Assembly (NCBI GenBank): GCA_049323435.1
Contig: JBMOMX010000020.1
Location: forward strand, 62,001 to 126,000
Direction of reading: 5' to 3'
Length of the DNA: 64,000 nucleotides
Origin: UBA11222 sp049323435
GTDB taxonomy: Bacteria; Pseudomonadota; Alphaproteobacteria; UBA11222
The position numbers and the translations under genes were made by a program. The notes under the pieces are model-generated. The model was not told the DNA's origin, searched no databases, and saw only the letters and a program-made list of their open reading frames with translations. This document shows positions 51,367 through 59,908 of the stretch, one piece after another; positions within the stretch are counted from its first letter, which is position 1, and each line of letters begins with the position of its first letter.

Positions 51367-54300
51367 CTACTGCTCTGGAGGCACATACGTGATCGAGCAC
51401 TCATGATTGATCTGCATAAGAGCGATGAGTCCCTTACCCAACTGTAGCTCATGTCGGGCAATAGCACCGCCGACGCGTACGCAATTCAGAAATACGAAAC
51501 GGTCGTGAAAGTCGCGTATGGGCGTTTTTCTACGCGGTTTGAGGGTAAGCGGCGTTTTCTGTGCTGCATCGCCCAGGATTGTGCTCCATCGGGTTCCCAG
51601 ATCTCTCCGCTGATCGGATTCGCTCTCGGCGCTATCGTCGCGCGGCGGCCTATACTCGATCGTGACTTGTTCAATAGACTTAGCTCGTTCGAGCAGAGCT
51701 TTGACGAACGCAACTTGCGATGAACGCGCGCCAGAATCAGCTATGGCATATGGGTCGCTAATCTCGAGGTGACCGATTTTAGCCCCATTGAAGATATCCA
51801 GGATGTCAGGCAGTGGACGCGGCTGGTTTGGGGCGCATCGCCATATCCGCGGCTGCAAGCGAAGTGGTATATTTTGTAGAGATAGCAAGGGCCGCTCTCG
51901 CGATTGTGATTTCTGTGACTTACCCTCCTCGTCCTCCCGCCTCCTCGAGGAGGTAGGAGAAGTTTCAACATCTGTAGGATTGGAATTACTACTGGAGCCT
52001 TTCGATTCGAAGGTAGAGACCTCCTCGAAAAGTGTGCCGATATCAGCCTCATCACCTTCCGGTGGCACAAGCATATCTCGTGAGAGAGATCGCTTGCGCT
52101 CAAGAAGGTCGTTCAGTCGGATATCGAAGCTTGACGGTCCTATAATTGGATCGCTGTGGACAGCCAAGGGAAGATAGACATGGACGGGCTTGTCTTGTCC
52201 AATGCGATAAGCCCGATCCGTACTTTGATCTTCGACTGCAGGATTCCACCACCGCGACAGGTGTATGACGTGGTTCGCTGCGGTGATGGTAAGGCCCACT
52301 CCACCAGCTTTCGGGGATAGTAATAACACGTCAAAGATGCCCGGGTGAGATTGAAAGTTATTCACGATTGCCTGGCGTTTTGAACCGGGTACTCCACCGT
52401 GGATACGTGCCGGAGGATGTCGCAAATTGAATCGCGTCTGGATAAGCGTCGCCAGTTTAGCTTGCATTGCCAAGCTCTCGACAAAGATAAGTGCTTTTTC
52501 ACTCTTGGCCTGAACCTCCTTCAGGATTTCGAGCGTCCAGGATAAACGTGCCGACTGTGCAGCGTAGGCATCGAGATCAGTGGGAGCCTCTTCCGGGTCG
52601 ATGGGGTGAAGTGAGATACCCCGCATCTCGTGAAGGATCTGTAATATGCCGTCTTTTCTGCTCAGGCTCGCTTTGCCTGCGACAGCCCTGCGGACGCAGT
52701 TTTCGTAAGTCGAGGCTTGCAGTGGCGGCATTTTAATCTGCTTGGCATGTACAATTTTCTCCGGCATCCCTTCCAAATGGTCGGACTTCATCCTGCGCAG
52801 CATGTAGGAGGGCATGTTATCCTGCCGGTCCACAAGCTTCGACCGTAGCTGTTTCAGTGCGTCTGTATTTGTCGGCGGATAACGTCTCTCAAAGTCTTTG
52901 CTTGATCCGAGTAGGCTAGGGGAAATCACGTCCATTATTGACCATAGGTCCTGCAACCGGTTTTCGACGGGTGTTCCAGTCATTCCCAATACAAACTTGG
53001 GATTTAAAGACTTGGCTGCACGCGTGAGCTGACTAGTTGGATTCTTCAGTTTCTGGATCTCGTCAAATATCACAAGTTCGAATGGCCATTTTGCAAAGCT
53101 GATGTGATAGTCGCGCAGCGTTTCATAGGTAGTCAGCACCACACCTGCGGATTTCCATGCCTCTGCTTGAAGAGCGGCCCTTCCTGTCACAATGTCTCGT
53201 TCTCCGAAAGAATCTTCTTCTCTGAGGCCCTTCAAGCTCCCGCCAAACGCAAGAACGATTTCTCCAAGATGAGGAGCATTTAGATGCCTTTCGATTTCGG
53301 CTCGCCAATTTGCCAGGAGACCAGTCGGCGCGACCACAAGAAACGGCCCTCTCGGACGTTTGTTGGCTCCCGCTTGTTCCTGCAGCCACGCCATGAATGC
53401 AATTGCTTGAAGGGTTTTTCCCAAGCCCATGTCGTCCGCAAGCAGCACACCAGAACGCCGGCGCGCCGCCGTTTCAACAAGCCATTTCAAGCCGTCAACT
53501 TGATGAGGTTTTAGTGTTGTATTCAGCCTGTCTGGCAGAGCAAATTCAGACGGCTCAACAACGACGGTCGGCGCAAATGGCGCGAACTCGACTTCCTCAA
53601 AATTCTCTCGAACGACCAAAAACAGGCGATCTCTTGTTATCTGCACTGTACGCGTCTGATCCGATGCAGCTTCAGATACATTGGCCCCAGCAGCCTGAGC
53701 GAAGGGCTTCAGATCGTTCAAAGCTGCGAGCGTCTGCGCAGTGGCGGGTACTATCGTTGATTCAACGCTAGCCGTCGGCTCTTGGTTGGCAATCGCTGTC
53801 TCAACCGCCGCGCATAGTGGTTCCACGATCTCGGGTGTGAGTTCAACGTAATTTTCACCAACGCGTATTCCAAATTTTTCCGGCAACCAGCTATTCGGTG
53901 TCTGCTTCAGCCACGGAAGAACAGGCTTGGTCCACACGTCAACTCCGGCTACCCGAGCGGAAAACTGTTCGGTTTCAAGAAACAGGCTGTCCACGCCGAT
54001 CCGCTCCGCGACCTCTTCGCCCAATCGTTGCCGTAATACGCGTCTTGGGTTAGTAACGAAGGCGCGCCTTTCTGAAGATGGGGCTGATTGCAGATTGCGC
54101 ACTTCTTGCAGTGCGGGACGAAGGGCAGGGTCTATATAGACATAGTCGCCGTCACGGAGTGTATAGGCGGGTTTCACTTCGCGATTTCGGCGGAACTGAT
54201 TCTCAGCAAACATCCGCTGGGCTTTGGGCGGCAATACGCTATCTTCTTCATCTGGAACAAGGGATTCATCGGCATTTTGTTTCGAAGGAGGCCCAAACAG

Positions 54301-54984
54301 CACTGGATCAAAATCGAATGGATCCGCCCGGCCTAATTTCAGCGAAAATGCTGACGCATAGTGAATGCGGGTTTCTGTCAAGTAACCATTGGCTTCGAAT
54401 GAAGAGCGCACCTGCTCTGGCAGAAGTGCCTGTAAAGACGCGAGAGCGCCGAAGCGTTGACTTTCGTCGGCTGGTTCAGAAAGCAAGCTGGCTGAAGTCC
54501 ATAAGGAGAAAAGTGGTTCCGGAATGCGCCGCTGAATTCCCTCATATTCGAGTATTGCGCCGACCGCCTTGGCCCTGATAGCGCTCCCCCCAGGGCGCAC
54601 CCACCTTGATCGGACAACAAATTGAGAGTCCGTTATCAGGTGATCACTCTGAAGATCTAGTGCGAGATTCGTAGCGGCAGGTAATTGTAGAGCGTCGGCC
54701 GTTCCGGCATCGAGATTTGCCAAGCAGCGAGGATGTAGACGAATCTCATAATCGGCCATCTCTACCAGCCGCTTGCCATCTGGCGTGACTTCTTCGCTTT
54801 CGGCCAGTGCTTGCAGGCATGACAGTCCCAGGCGAATTTTAGGGGCGTGACTAACCCAATTGTCGACTTTAATCTGTGTGTTTCCCAGCAATTTCTTAAC
54901 GGTGCCAGACAGGACAAGATGCCCCGTTTCATAATTGAGGCTGTGAGATAATTTCAGACTGTTTGGCGTTGTAGACCTGAACAT
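51367..54984 (-). CDS. zorD: Zorya defence helicase ZorD (SNF2-type)
   Basis: A 1205-residue SF2/SNF2 ATPase. A large N-terminal region (about 1-490) has no recognised motif. The helicase core follows: motif I ADDMGLGKTLQAIAF near 515, a Walker B DEIQ near 640 in place of DEAH, GMTGTPVENRLQDLWSI, and motifs V/VI LLSPKAGGVGLTITAANHVI and DQSTDRAYRIGQ near 923. A Ser/Arg/Glu-rich linker (about 995-1033) leads to a basic C-terminal domain of about 170 residues with DFHDRF near 1160. In type I Zorya the helicase acts on invading DNA after the ZorAB motor signals. ATG 54984 is 12 bases after the zorC stop. Confidence 0.92.
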   Translation of the reverse strand: MFRSTTPNSLKLSHSLNYETGHLVLSGTVKKLLGNTQIKVDNWVSHAPKIRLGLSCLQALAESEEVTPDGKRLVEMADYEIRLHPRCLANLDAGTADALQLPAATNLALDLQSDHLITDSQFVVRSRWVRPGGSAIRAKAVGAILEYEGIQRRIPEPLFSLWTSASLLSEPADESQRFGALASLQALLPEQVRSSFEANGYLTETRIHYASAFSLKLGRADPFDFDPVLFGPPSKQNADESLVPDEEDSVLPPKAQRMFAENQFRRNREVKPAYTLRDGDYVYIDPALRPALQEVRNLQSAPSSERRAFVTNPRRVLRQRLGEEVAERIGVDSLFLETEQFSARVAGVDVWTKPVLPWLKQTPNSWLPEKFGIRVGENYVELTPEIVEPLCAAVETAIANQEPTASVESTIVPATAQTLAALNDLKPFAQAAGANVSEAASDQTRTVQITRDRLFLVVRENFEEVEFAPFAPTVVVEPSEFALPDRLNTTLKPHQVDGLKWLVETAARRRSGVLLADDMGLGKTLQAIAFMAWLQEQAGANKRPRGPFLVVAPTGLLANWRAEIERHLNAPHLGEIVLAFGGSLKGLREEDSFGERDIVTGRAALQAEAWKSAGVVLTTYETLRDYHISFAKWPFELVIFDEIQKLKNPTSQLTRAAKSLNPKFVLGMTGTPVENRLQDLWSIMDVISPSLLGSSKDFERRYPPTNTDALKQLRSKLVDRQDNMPSYMLRRMKSDHLEGMPEKIVHAKQIKMPPLQASTYENCVRRAVAGKASLSRKDGILQILHEMRGISLHPIDPEEAPTDLDAYAAQSARLSWTLEILKEVQAKSEKALIFVESLAMQAKLATLIQTRFNLRHPPARIHGGVPGSKRQAIVNNFQSHPGIFDVLLLSPKAGGVGLTITAANHVIHLSRWWNPAVEDQSTDRAYRIGQDKPVHVYLPLAVHSDPIIGPSSFDIRLNDLLERKRSLSRDMLVPPEGDEADIGTLFEEVSTFESKGSSSNSNPTDVETSPTSSRRREDEEGKSQKSQSRERPLLSLQNIPLRLQPRIWRCAPNQPRPLPDILDIFNGAKIGHLEISDPYAIADSGARSSQVAFVKALLERAKSIEQVTIEYRPPRDDSAESESDQRRDLGTRWSTILGDAAQKTPLTLKPRRKTPIRDFHDRFVFLNCVRVGGAIARHELQLGKGLIALMQINHECSITYVPPEQ

Positions 54985-54996
54985 CAACGGCGTCCC

Positions 54997-57024
54997 TTAG
55001 TGGGAGGGTCGTCGCGGATTAACGCGCCGACTCGGTATTGATTTCGCGCGGAGCCGCAATATGCGAATCTGATATAGCGGATTCGAGTCGTCCGAGCGTC
55101 CAAGCGGACCATAGGACAGTTTAGTGAGAAAATGTTTTTTCATGGCTGGACCGGGCGCGAATGTTTCACGCCGCGAGTTGTGCACCAGATAGCCCGAATG
55201 CTGAAGCGTCCGAATCACCCGCTTATCGCCTCGTGCTTCGATAGGCGAACCGTTCGACAGCACGAACGCCGCCTGGTAAAGCGCGATATACGCCTTACAC
55301 CGATCAGTTTCAATATTGAGGTGAGTCTGCAATAAACCACGCCAACCGGGCGCGTGCTCAATGCTAAATCCGTCTCCTATGTTGGGGTTAAGAGGCAAAC
55401 CGCCCGGTATTTTATGGTTAGTGATTGTGAGAGCGTAGAAAGCGCCGTCAGCCGCTTCGACAGACAGACAGGTATAAGGGCAGTCTGCCGCGTCCACAAT
55501 GGCGTCCAGCACGTGCTGGCGGAATGTATCAGTGATCGAGACAGTGACGGGCGTGTCCAGTGTGACATGATCGACTCCCAGCGAAGCATCCAGCGCGACG
55601 TCAACAGCCGTGTCGACAGACACGACATTTGAACGGCGTCTCATGTTTGGTTGCCAATCACTTGTTGGTGTTGAGCGTCTAGTCTCATCTTTGATAATCG
55701 CTGCCACCGTTCGTTGCCATCCAAAATTTTCAGATGATGTATGGCTGCCATCTATGGGAGCAAGCCGAAGGTCGTCGGGTTGATAAAAATCCTGAAACAG
55801 CTTTGGCGCGCCAGTGTCGTTTTTTTTCCAGATATTGTATTTACCGTTATGACTCCATTCTGCAATTGTAAGATCACCTATCTTCATTACAAGAGCAGTA
55901 TGATTTGGACTGCGGCTTCCGCCTCTCCCGAGCTTGCCAAATTTCATAAGTCCCTTGTCGTCCGATTCTTTTGCCGCCTGCTGCGCAAGACGCGCGCCGT
56001 TGGCCCCGAATACAACCCAAGCCTGCTCAATATGGCCCGCCTCCAGATAGGCGGTCCAAAAGGCCCTGCGGTATTTCCACATTATTTCATTATCTGTCAC
56101 CCGGTCGACGATATCAAAGAACTGGTAGACCGAGGCTTTTGTCAGCCAACGAAGGAGCACGGCATATGCTTTGGTGTCTTCATTGAGCTTCTTCCACTTC
56201 GCAGGCCGCACACGCGGGTCACCTGCAAATTCAAGGAGTTCGCCAATGATGACGCGCCGGTGCGCTTCGGTTGGCTCCAAATTATGCCATGGTTCAAGAA
56301 GCGCCTTAGCATAGTCCACAAAGCGATTTTCGTAACTAAATCGGGAACTCCGATTTGCCCAGGCAATAAGCCGTTCTTGCATTACGACGGCTCTGTTCTG
56401 ATCTGCCTGTGAGACATCGTTGCAGGCTTCAGCAAAAGCAAACTCTACCATTTTTCCAGTGACCGAAGATTCGTTTAAACCAGTCTCTTCGAGGACACGG
56501 TCGACTGGCATTCCATTACTAAGAACGGATTCCGCCAATCGGGAAGGAGCCTCGCTGACCTTAAATAACTGGTATCGAATTGCGCGGTCGTGCCAGGGCC
56601 ACTGCCAGATCCGAACAACATCGTCAAGCCATTCGCCTACCCGCTTCAGTGCTTCGTTATGAGGGTCAAACCACTCTAAATATTGAAAAATAGAAGCTAG
56701 CACCGCAGATTTTTGACGCCTGCTACCGATCAGTTGCAAGACATTTTCTCGCAGAGGGGCATCAATTGCTATTGGCAGAGACCCATCGAAGAACCCGCGC
56801 GGCGCCTGACGTAGTTCGCGGCGATTCAAGTTCGCCAGTTTGCCCTGTTTGAATGCCGCAACGAGCTTTTCCTGAATGTGAGCTACTGATACTTCCTGGC
56901 CGATGGTGCCGCCCTTATCGATGATCTTGGTGGCTTCACGTGCGATATCGCGGACCTGAGGAGCGTGAACTCTGAGGAGGCGAAATAAATCAGCAGATTC
57001 GTTCAGCGTCGCCTTAAGCGTCAT
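54997..57024 (-). CDS. zorC: Zorya defence protein ZorC (EH-signature domain)
   Basis: A 675-residue, mostly helical cytoplasmic protein. The EH-signature region is visible: RRAFWTAYLEAGHIEQAWVVFGANGARLA, then a Glu in IGDLTIAEWSHNGKYNIW (about 388) and a His in GSHTSSENFGWQRTV (about 425), the two residues that name the family. The C-terminal part is a further, less conserved domain with a basic end (RILRLRAKSIPSRRVNPRRPS). In type I Zorya ZorC works with ZorD downstream of the ZorAB motor. The start overlaps zorB by four bases. Confidence 0.9.
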   Translation of the reverse strand: MTLKATLNESADLFRLLRVHAPQVRDIAREATKIIDKGGTIGQEVSVAHIQEKLVAAFKQGKLANLNRRELRQAPRGFFDGSLPIAIDAPLRENVLQLIGSRRQKSAVLASIFQYLEWFDPHNEALKRVGEWLDDVVRIWQWPWHDRAIRYQLFKVSEAPSRLAESVLSNGMPVDRVLEETGLNESSVTGKMVEFAFAEACNDVSQADQNRAVVMQERLIAWANRSSRFSYENRFVDYAKALLEPWHNLEPTEAHRRVIIGELLEFAGDPRVRPAKWKKLNEDTKAYAVLLRWLTKASVYQFFDIVDRVTDNEIMWKYRRAFWTAYLEAGHIEQAWVVFGANGARLAQQAAKESDDKGLMKFGKLGRGGSRSPNHTALVMKIGDLTIAEWSHNGKYNIWKKNDTGAPKLFQDFYQPDDLRLAPIDGSHTSSENFGWQRTVAAIIKDETRRSTPTSDWQPNMRRRSNVVSVDTAVDVALDASLGVDHVTLDTPVTVSITDTFRQHVLDAIVDAADCPYTCLSVEAADGAFYALTITNHKIPGGLPLNPNIGDGFSIEHAPGWRGLLQTHLNIETDRCKAYIALYQAAFVLSNGSPIEARGDKRVIRTLQHSGYLVHNSRRETFAPGPAMKKHFLTKLSYGPLGRSDDSNPLYQIRILRLRAKSIPSRRVNPRRPSH

Positions 57025-57776
57025 TGTTTGCTCTTTAGCCGCTCCTCGATTGGAGCAGTTTCGCTTGCCTTGGGTGCAGCCATCAGAATCCTGAGATCGA
57101 TCCGCCGATTTCGACGTTTCGCAGCTTCGTCCGAACCGCTGGCGACGGGACGTTTGTCGGCATATCCGCTGACGCTTAAAATGGGACTGCAGGTTCCTGA
57201 ATTACTACTTAGGCAAAGGCTCTCCAACTCAGATCTCATCGCGATCAGCTGACGATAGGTATTGGTCGCCCGTACAACTGATAGATCCCAGTTATCTGTG
57301 AGACCGACGCCGCCGGCGAAATGATCAGAGTCTGTGTGCCCCTCGATAAAGACGGATTCAATTTTGTGGCCAAGGGGAGGACAAGATATATCCCGTTCAA
57401 CGCCAGCTGTATAACAGGGCAGGATCAACATTAGCCCGTCAGCGAGATGACCAAGGGCCGTTACACCTTCAGGCTTGAGGACAGCTTGGGCACTATCAAA
57501 AAGGATTTCATCAGGCAGCCGCAGGACACCGGTCCTGGTATCCACTTCAACCTTTACCCCTTTCTGCCTAAGGTAATCCTCAAGCTGGAACAGAATTGTG
57601 CTGCGGGTGCGGTCAGCACTCGTCAACTGATCTGTGGTTAGACGAAATTGCATTGCATAATACATCATCAGGATGATGAAGATGAACACAAGACCGACCA
57701 TCATGTCAGTCATCGAGATGAAGTAATTCTCTTCCTCGGCATGTTGCTCATAATAATGTTCGTCTGTGGAAATCAT
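57021..57776 (-). CDS. zorB: Zorya motor stator ZorB (MotB/OmpA-like)
   Basis: A 251-residue inner-membrane protein with one helix (MTDMMVGLVFIFIILMMYYAMQF). Asp 24 at its start is where MotB-type ion-motor proteins keep the proton- or sodium-binding Asp. A plug/linker region follows, then an OmpA-type peptidoglycan-binding domain: FIEGHTDSDHFAGG, then GYADKRPVASGSDEAAKRRNRRIDLRI. It pairs with ZorA to make an ion-driven motor anchored to the cell wall. It overlaps zorA and zorC by four bases each. Confidence 0.94.
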   Translation of the reverse strand: MISTDEHYYEQHAEEENYFISMTDMMVGLVFIFIILMMYYAMQFRLTTDQLTSADRTRSTILFQLEDYLRQKGVKVEVDTRTGVLRLPDEILFDSAQAVLKPEGVTALGHLADGLMLILPCYTAGVERDISCPPLGHKIESVFIEGHTDSDHFAGGVGLTDNWDLSVVRATNTYRQLIAMRSELESLCLSSNSGTCSPILSVSGYADKRPVASGSDEAAKRRNRRIDLRILMAAPKASETAPIEERLKSKQ

Positions 57777-59764
57777 TCAACTGCCTCAGTTTGCGCGCCA
57801 CGTTCGCGCATTGCCTCTGCAAGCTCCATTATTGATTCAGAGTTTTCTTCTATAATTGACATGGAGCTGGCGAGCCGGTTGATGGCACGGCCCATTTCGG
57901 AATCCACATCCTGCGCAAACTTCCGAAACTCGGACATGGAGTCGCCAAGCGTGGAAACCATCTGATTGAGTGTTTTCTCCAGTGACAGGTCAACCCCCTC
58001 AAATCGAGTGCGATAGCTGGTCCACGCCTCTTCGGCCGCCTCCTGCGTATTTTTTATCTTTTGGGCAAGGCTCGTCATTTCCTTTAGTGCTTCAGCGGCG
58101 GCGCGTTCGCTTTGATCAAGGGTTGCGGCTATGCGGCTTGCGGCGTCTTGGAACGACTTTGCCGCTGTTGCCACGGGTGATGCCGCCATTGCGAACCCAC
58201 CCGCAGCATCTGACATGGCGCCGGCTGCGGAACGGGCGCCATCCGCTGACGTCTGGAACGCATCCGCGGCGTTCGAAGCATTGCGCTCGCTCTTTTCGAT
58301 CGCGGCGGCAAGGGCGGAGATCCGCGATGCCGCCAACTCGACAGCCTCGATGATAGCTTTTCCTGACTCCGCAAATGCCGCTCCCGATTCGTTGATTGCG
58401 GCACGAATGACGGACTCCGCCTGTTTGGCGGCATCTGTCATCGCAGCGCCCATCCGCTCCTGCAAGTCGCCTGCGACGGAGATGCCTGCACCGCAAAGTG
58501 CGTCGGCGGCTTGGGACATCACGTCGGCGGTCCTTGCATTGGCAGCCTCCAGCCCAGCTATTGTTGAACTGAGCAATTCCGCCTGCCGTGTTCTCGCCGT
58601 CTCCGTATCGGTTGCTATGGCTTGCCCCATTTCTCCGACTTGGCCAGTCAGTCCGGTGAAGGCTTCCCGAATGTCGCTCGCGGCTTGAGCGAAATCGGAG
58701 CCGGCCGCGCGAATTTGGCGTGCCGCATCCTCGCCAGAGCCCTGGACGTGCTGCGAAAGGCCCTCCAACTGCGATCGTAAGGCTTCAAGCGTTTGGCCAA
58801 GCGCGCGAAGTTCGCCGTTGGTCGCGCTTTCAATTGCCTTTCCGACTCCCTCACCAAGGCGATCGCTCAACCGATCACTCATCATTTCCATGTTGGTATT
58901 AAGATCACCAAGGGACGACTGCATTGGGGCCATAACCGACTGGAACTGCTGCCCGACTTGCTCACCTATCGACATAGCGAGATCGGTATTGAATTTTTCG
59001 AGTTGTGTTGATTGCCTCTTGAGTTCGCTGAGCTGGCGCACGGCCAGCTCCTGCGGCGACACATAGAGTAATCCGCGCTCAAGGAGGTCGCAGATCGCCA
59101 AAGCTCCTCGCTCACATTTTTTTGACAATCGATACTCGGCAAAACGCAGCATCAGTGAAGCCAGGAGACCACCGATAGAAGAAAAGAATTTAACAGACGC
59201 AATAGTCAGAAGACTGCGAAGCGCCGCTTGGGATTCCGCGGCCGTGGCACCTTCGCGCATTCCGTAAGCTGTTGCGTTCAGCGCAACCACGATGCCTAGA
59301 AATGTCAGGATAAGACCGAGCCCCACAAATGTGTTAGACCAGAAAATCAAATCCTTCTGGCGCGGGACGGCGCGCAAGAAATAAGTACTCGGGCGCATCG
59401 AATTGCGGATGGGCGTCTCTGTTTCGTCCACGATACTCTCGTGGAACTCGTGCCATGCTCTTGCAAGGGGTTCGGCGCTTCTTGATATCTTACCCATTGC
59501 TGCCGAAACATCGCTGAACGCACCGGCAAAGCTGTTCCGTTCGGCGGCAGGTTCCTGTGTGTCTCCGAGCGCTTTTTTGAGTGCCGCCCCCCGGTGCTTA
59601 ACGCCCTTGATGAAGGGTCTCGAGCGGTACAACGCTCGAAGCCAGAAGAAGGCAGCAAACAGCAGCATTGCGGGCAAGAATATAAACGGCGCAACATAGC
59701 GGTCCTTGAAGACAAGTTCCAAAGCCCCGAATAGCTCATTCAATAAGAAATCTGGAGAAAGCAC
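57773..59764 (-). CDS. zorA: Zorya motor protein ZorA (MotA/ExbB-like with long tail)
   Basis: A 663-residue protein. Membrane helices lie at about 25-45, 139-163 (LIFWSNTFVGLGLILTFLGIVVAL) and 184-206 (LLTIASVKFFSSIGGLLASLM), the last two being the MotA/TolQ/ExbB pore helices. Beyond residue 210 is a very long cytoplasmic coiled coil of Ala/Gln/Glu-rich heptads (for example MQSSLGDLNTNMEMMSDRLSDRLGE; AADAFQTSADGARSAAGAMSDAAGG). ZorA tails are known to be long and to matter for defence. The start is GTG 59764 with GGGGGGA just upstream. It is the first gene of the operon. Confidence 0.93.
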   Translation of the reverse strand: MLSPDFLLNELFGALELVFKDRYVAPFIFLPAMLLFAAFFWLRALYRSRPFIKGVKHRGAALKKALGDTQEPAAERNSFAGAFSDVSAAMGKISRSAEPLARAWHEFHESIVDETETPIRNSMRPSTYFLRAVPRQKDLIFWSNTFVGLGLILTFLGIVVALNATAYGMREGATAAESQAALRSLLTIASVKFFSSIGGLLASLMLRFAEYRLSKKCERGALAICDLLERGLLYVSPQELAVRQLSELKRQSTQLEKFNTDLAMSIGEQVGQQFQSVMAPMQSSLGDLNTNMEMMSDRLSDRLGEGVGKAIESATNGELRALGQTLEALRSQLEGLSQHVQGSGEDAARQIRAAGSDFAQAASDIREAFTGLTGQVGEMGQAIATDTETARTRQAELLSSTIAGLEAANARTADVMSQAADALCGAGISVAGDLQERMGAAMTDAAKQAESVIRAAINESGAAFAESGKAIIEAVELAASRISALAAAIEKSERNASNAADAFQTSADGARSAAGAMSDAAGGFAMAASPVATAAKSFQDAASRIAATLDQSERAAAEALKEMTSLAQKIKNTQEAAEEAWTSYRTRFEGVDLSLEKTLNQMVSTLGDSMSEFRKFAQDVDSEMGRAINRLASSMSIIEENSESIMELAEAMRERGAQTEAVE

Positions 59765-59908
59765 TGGTCCCCCCGGACATTACGCTAGAACATCAAGGAA
59801 GGTTGCCAGCATCTCCGCAGAGGTCCGGGGAAGAGCTTGGCAACTAACCTCGATGACGTTACCTTATACTTAATACTTACAAGGCCTAGAATTAGGTTGA
59901 AGGAAAAT
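59765..59908 (-). promoter_or_regulatory. Probable zor operon promoter region
   Basis: A gap of 144 bases between the rmuC stop and the zorA GTG, with an AT-rich core (59850-59905) containing TATAAG-like -10 sequence on the minus strand (TAAGTATTAAGTATAAGG). The -35 element is not clear. Readthrough from rmuC is also possible. Confidence 0.35.

Noticed and set aside
51367..54984. SNF2 protein as part of a DISARM or other helicase system
   Set aside because: No DUF1998, methyltransferase or PLD partner of DISARM is next to it, while MotA/MotB-like and EH-signature genes are directly upstream, as in Zorya.
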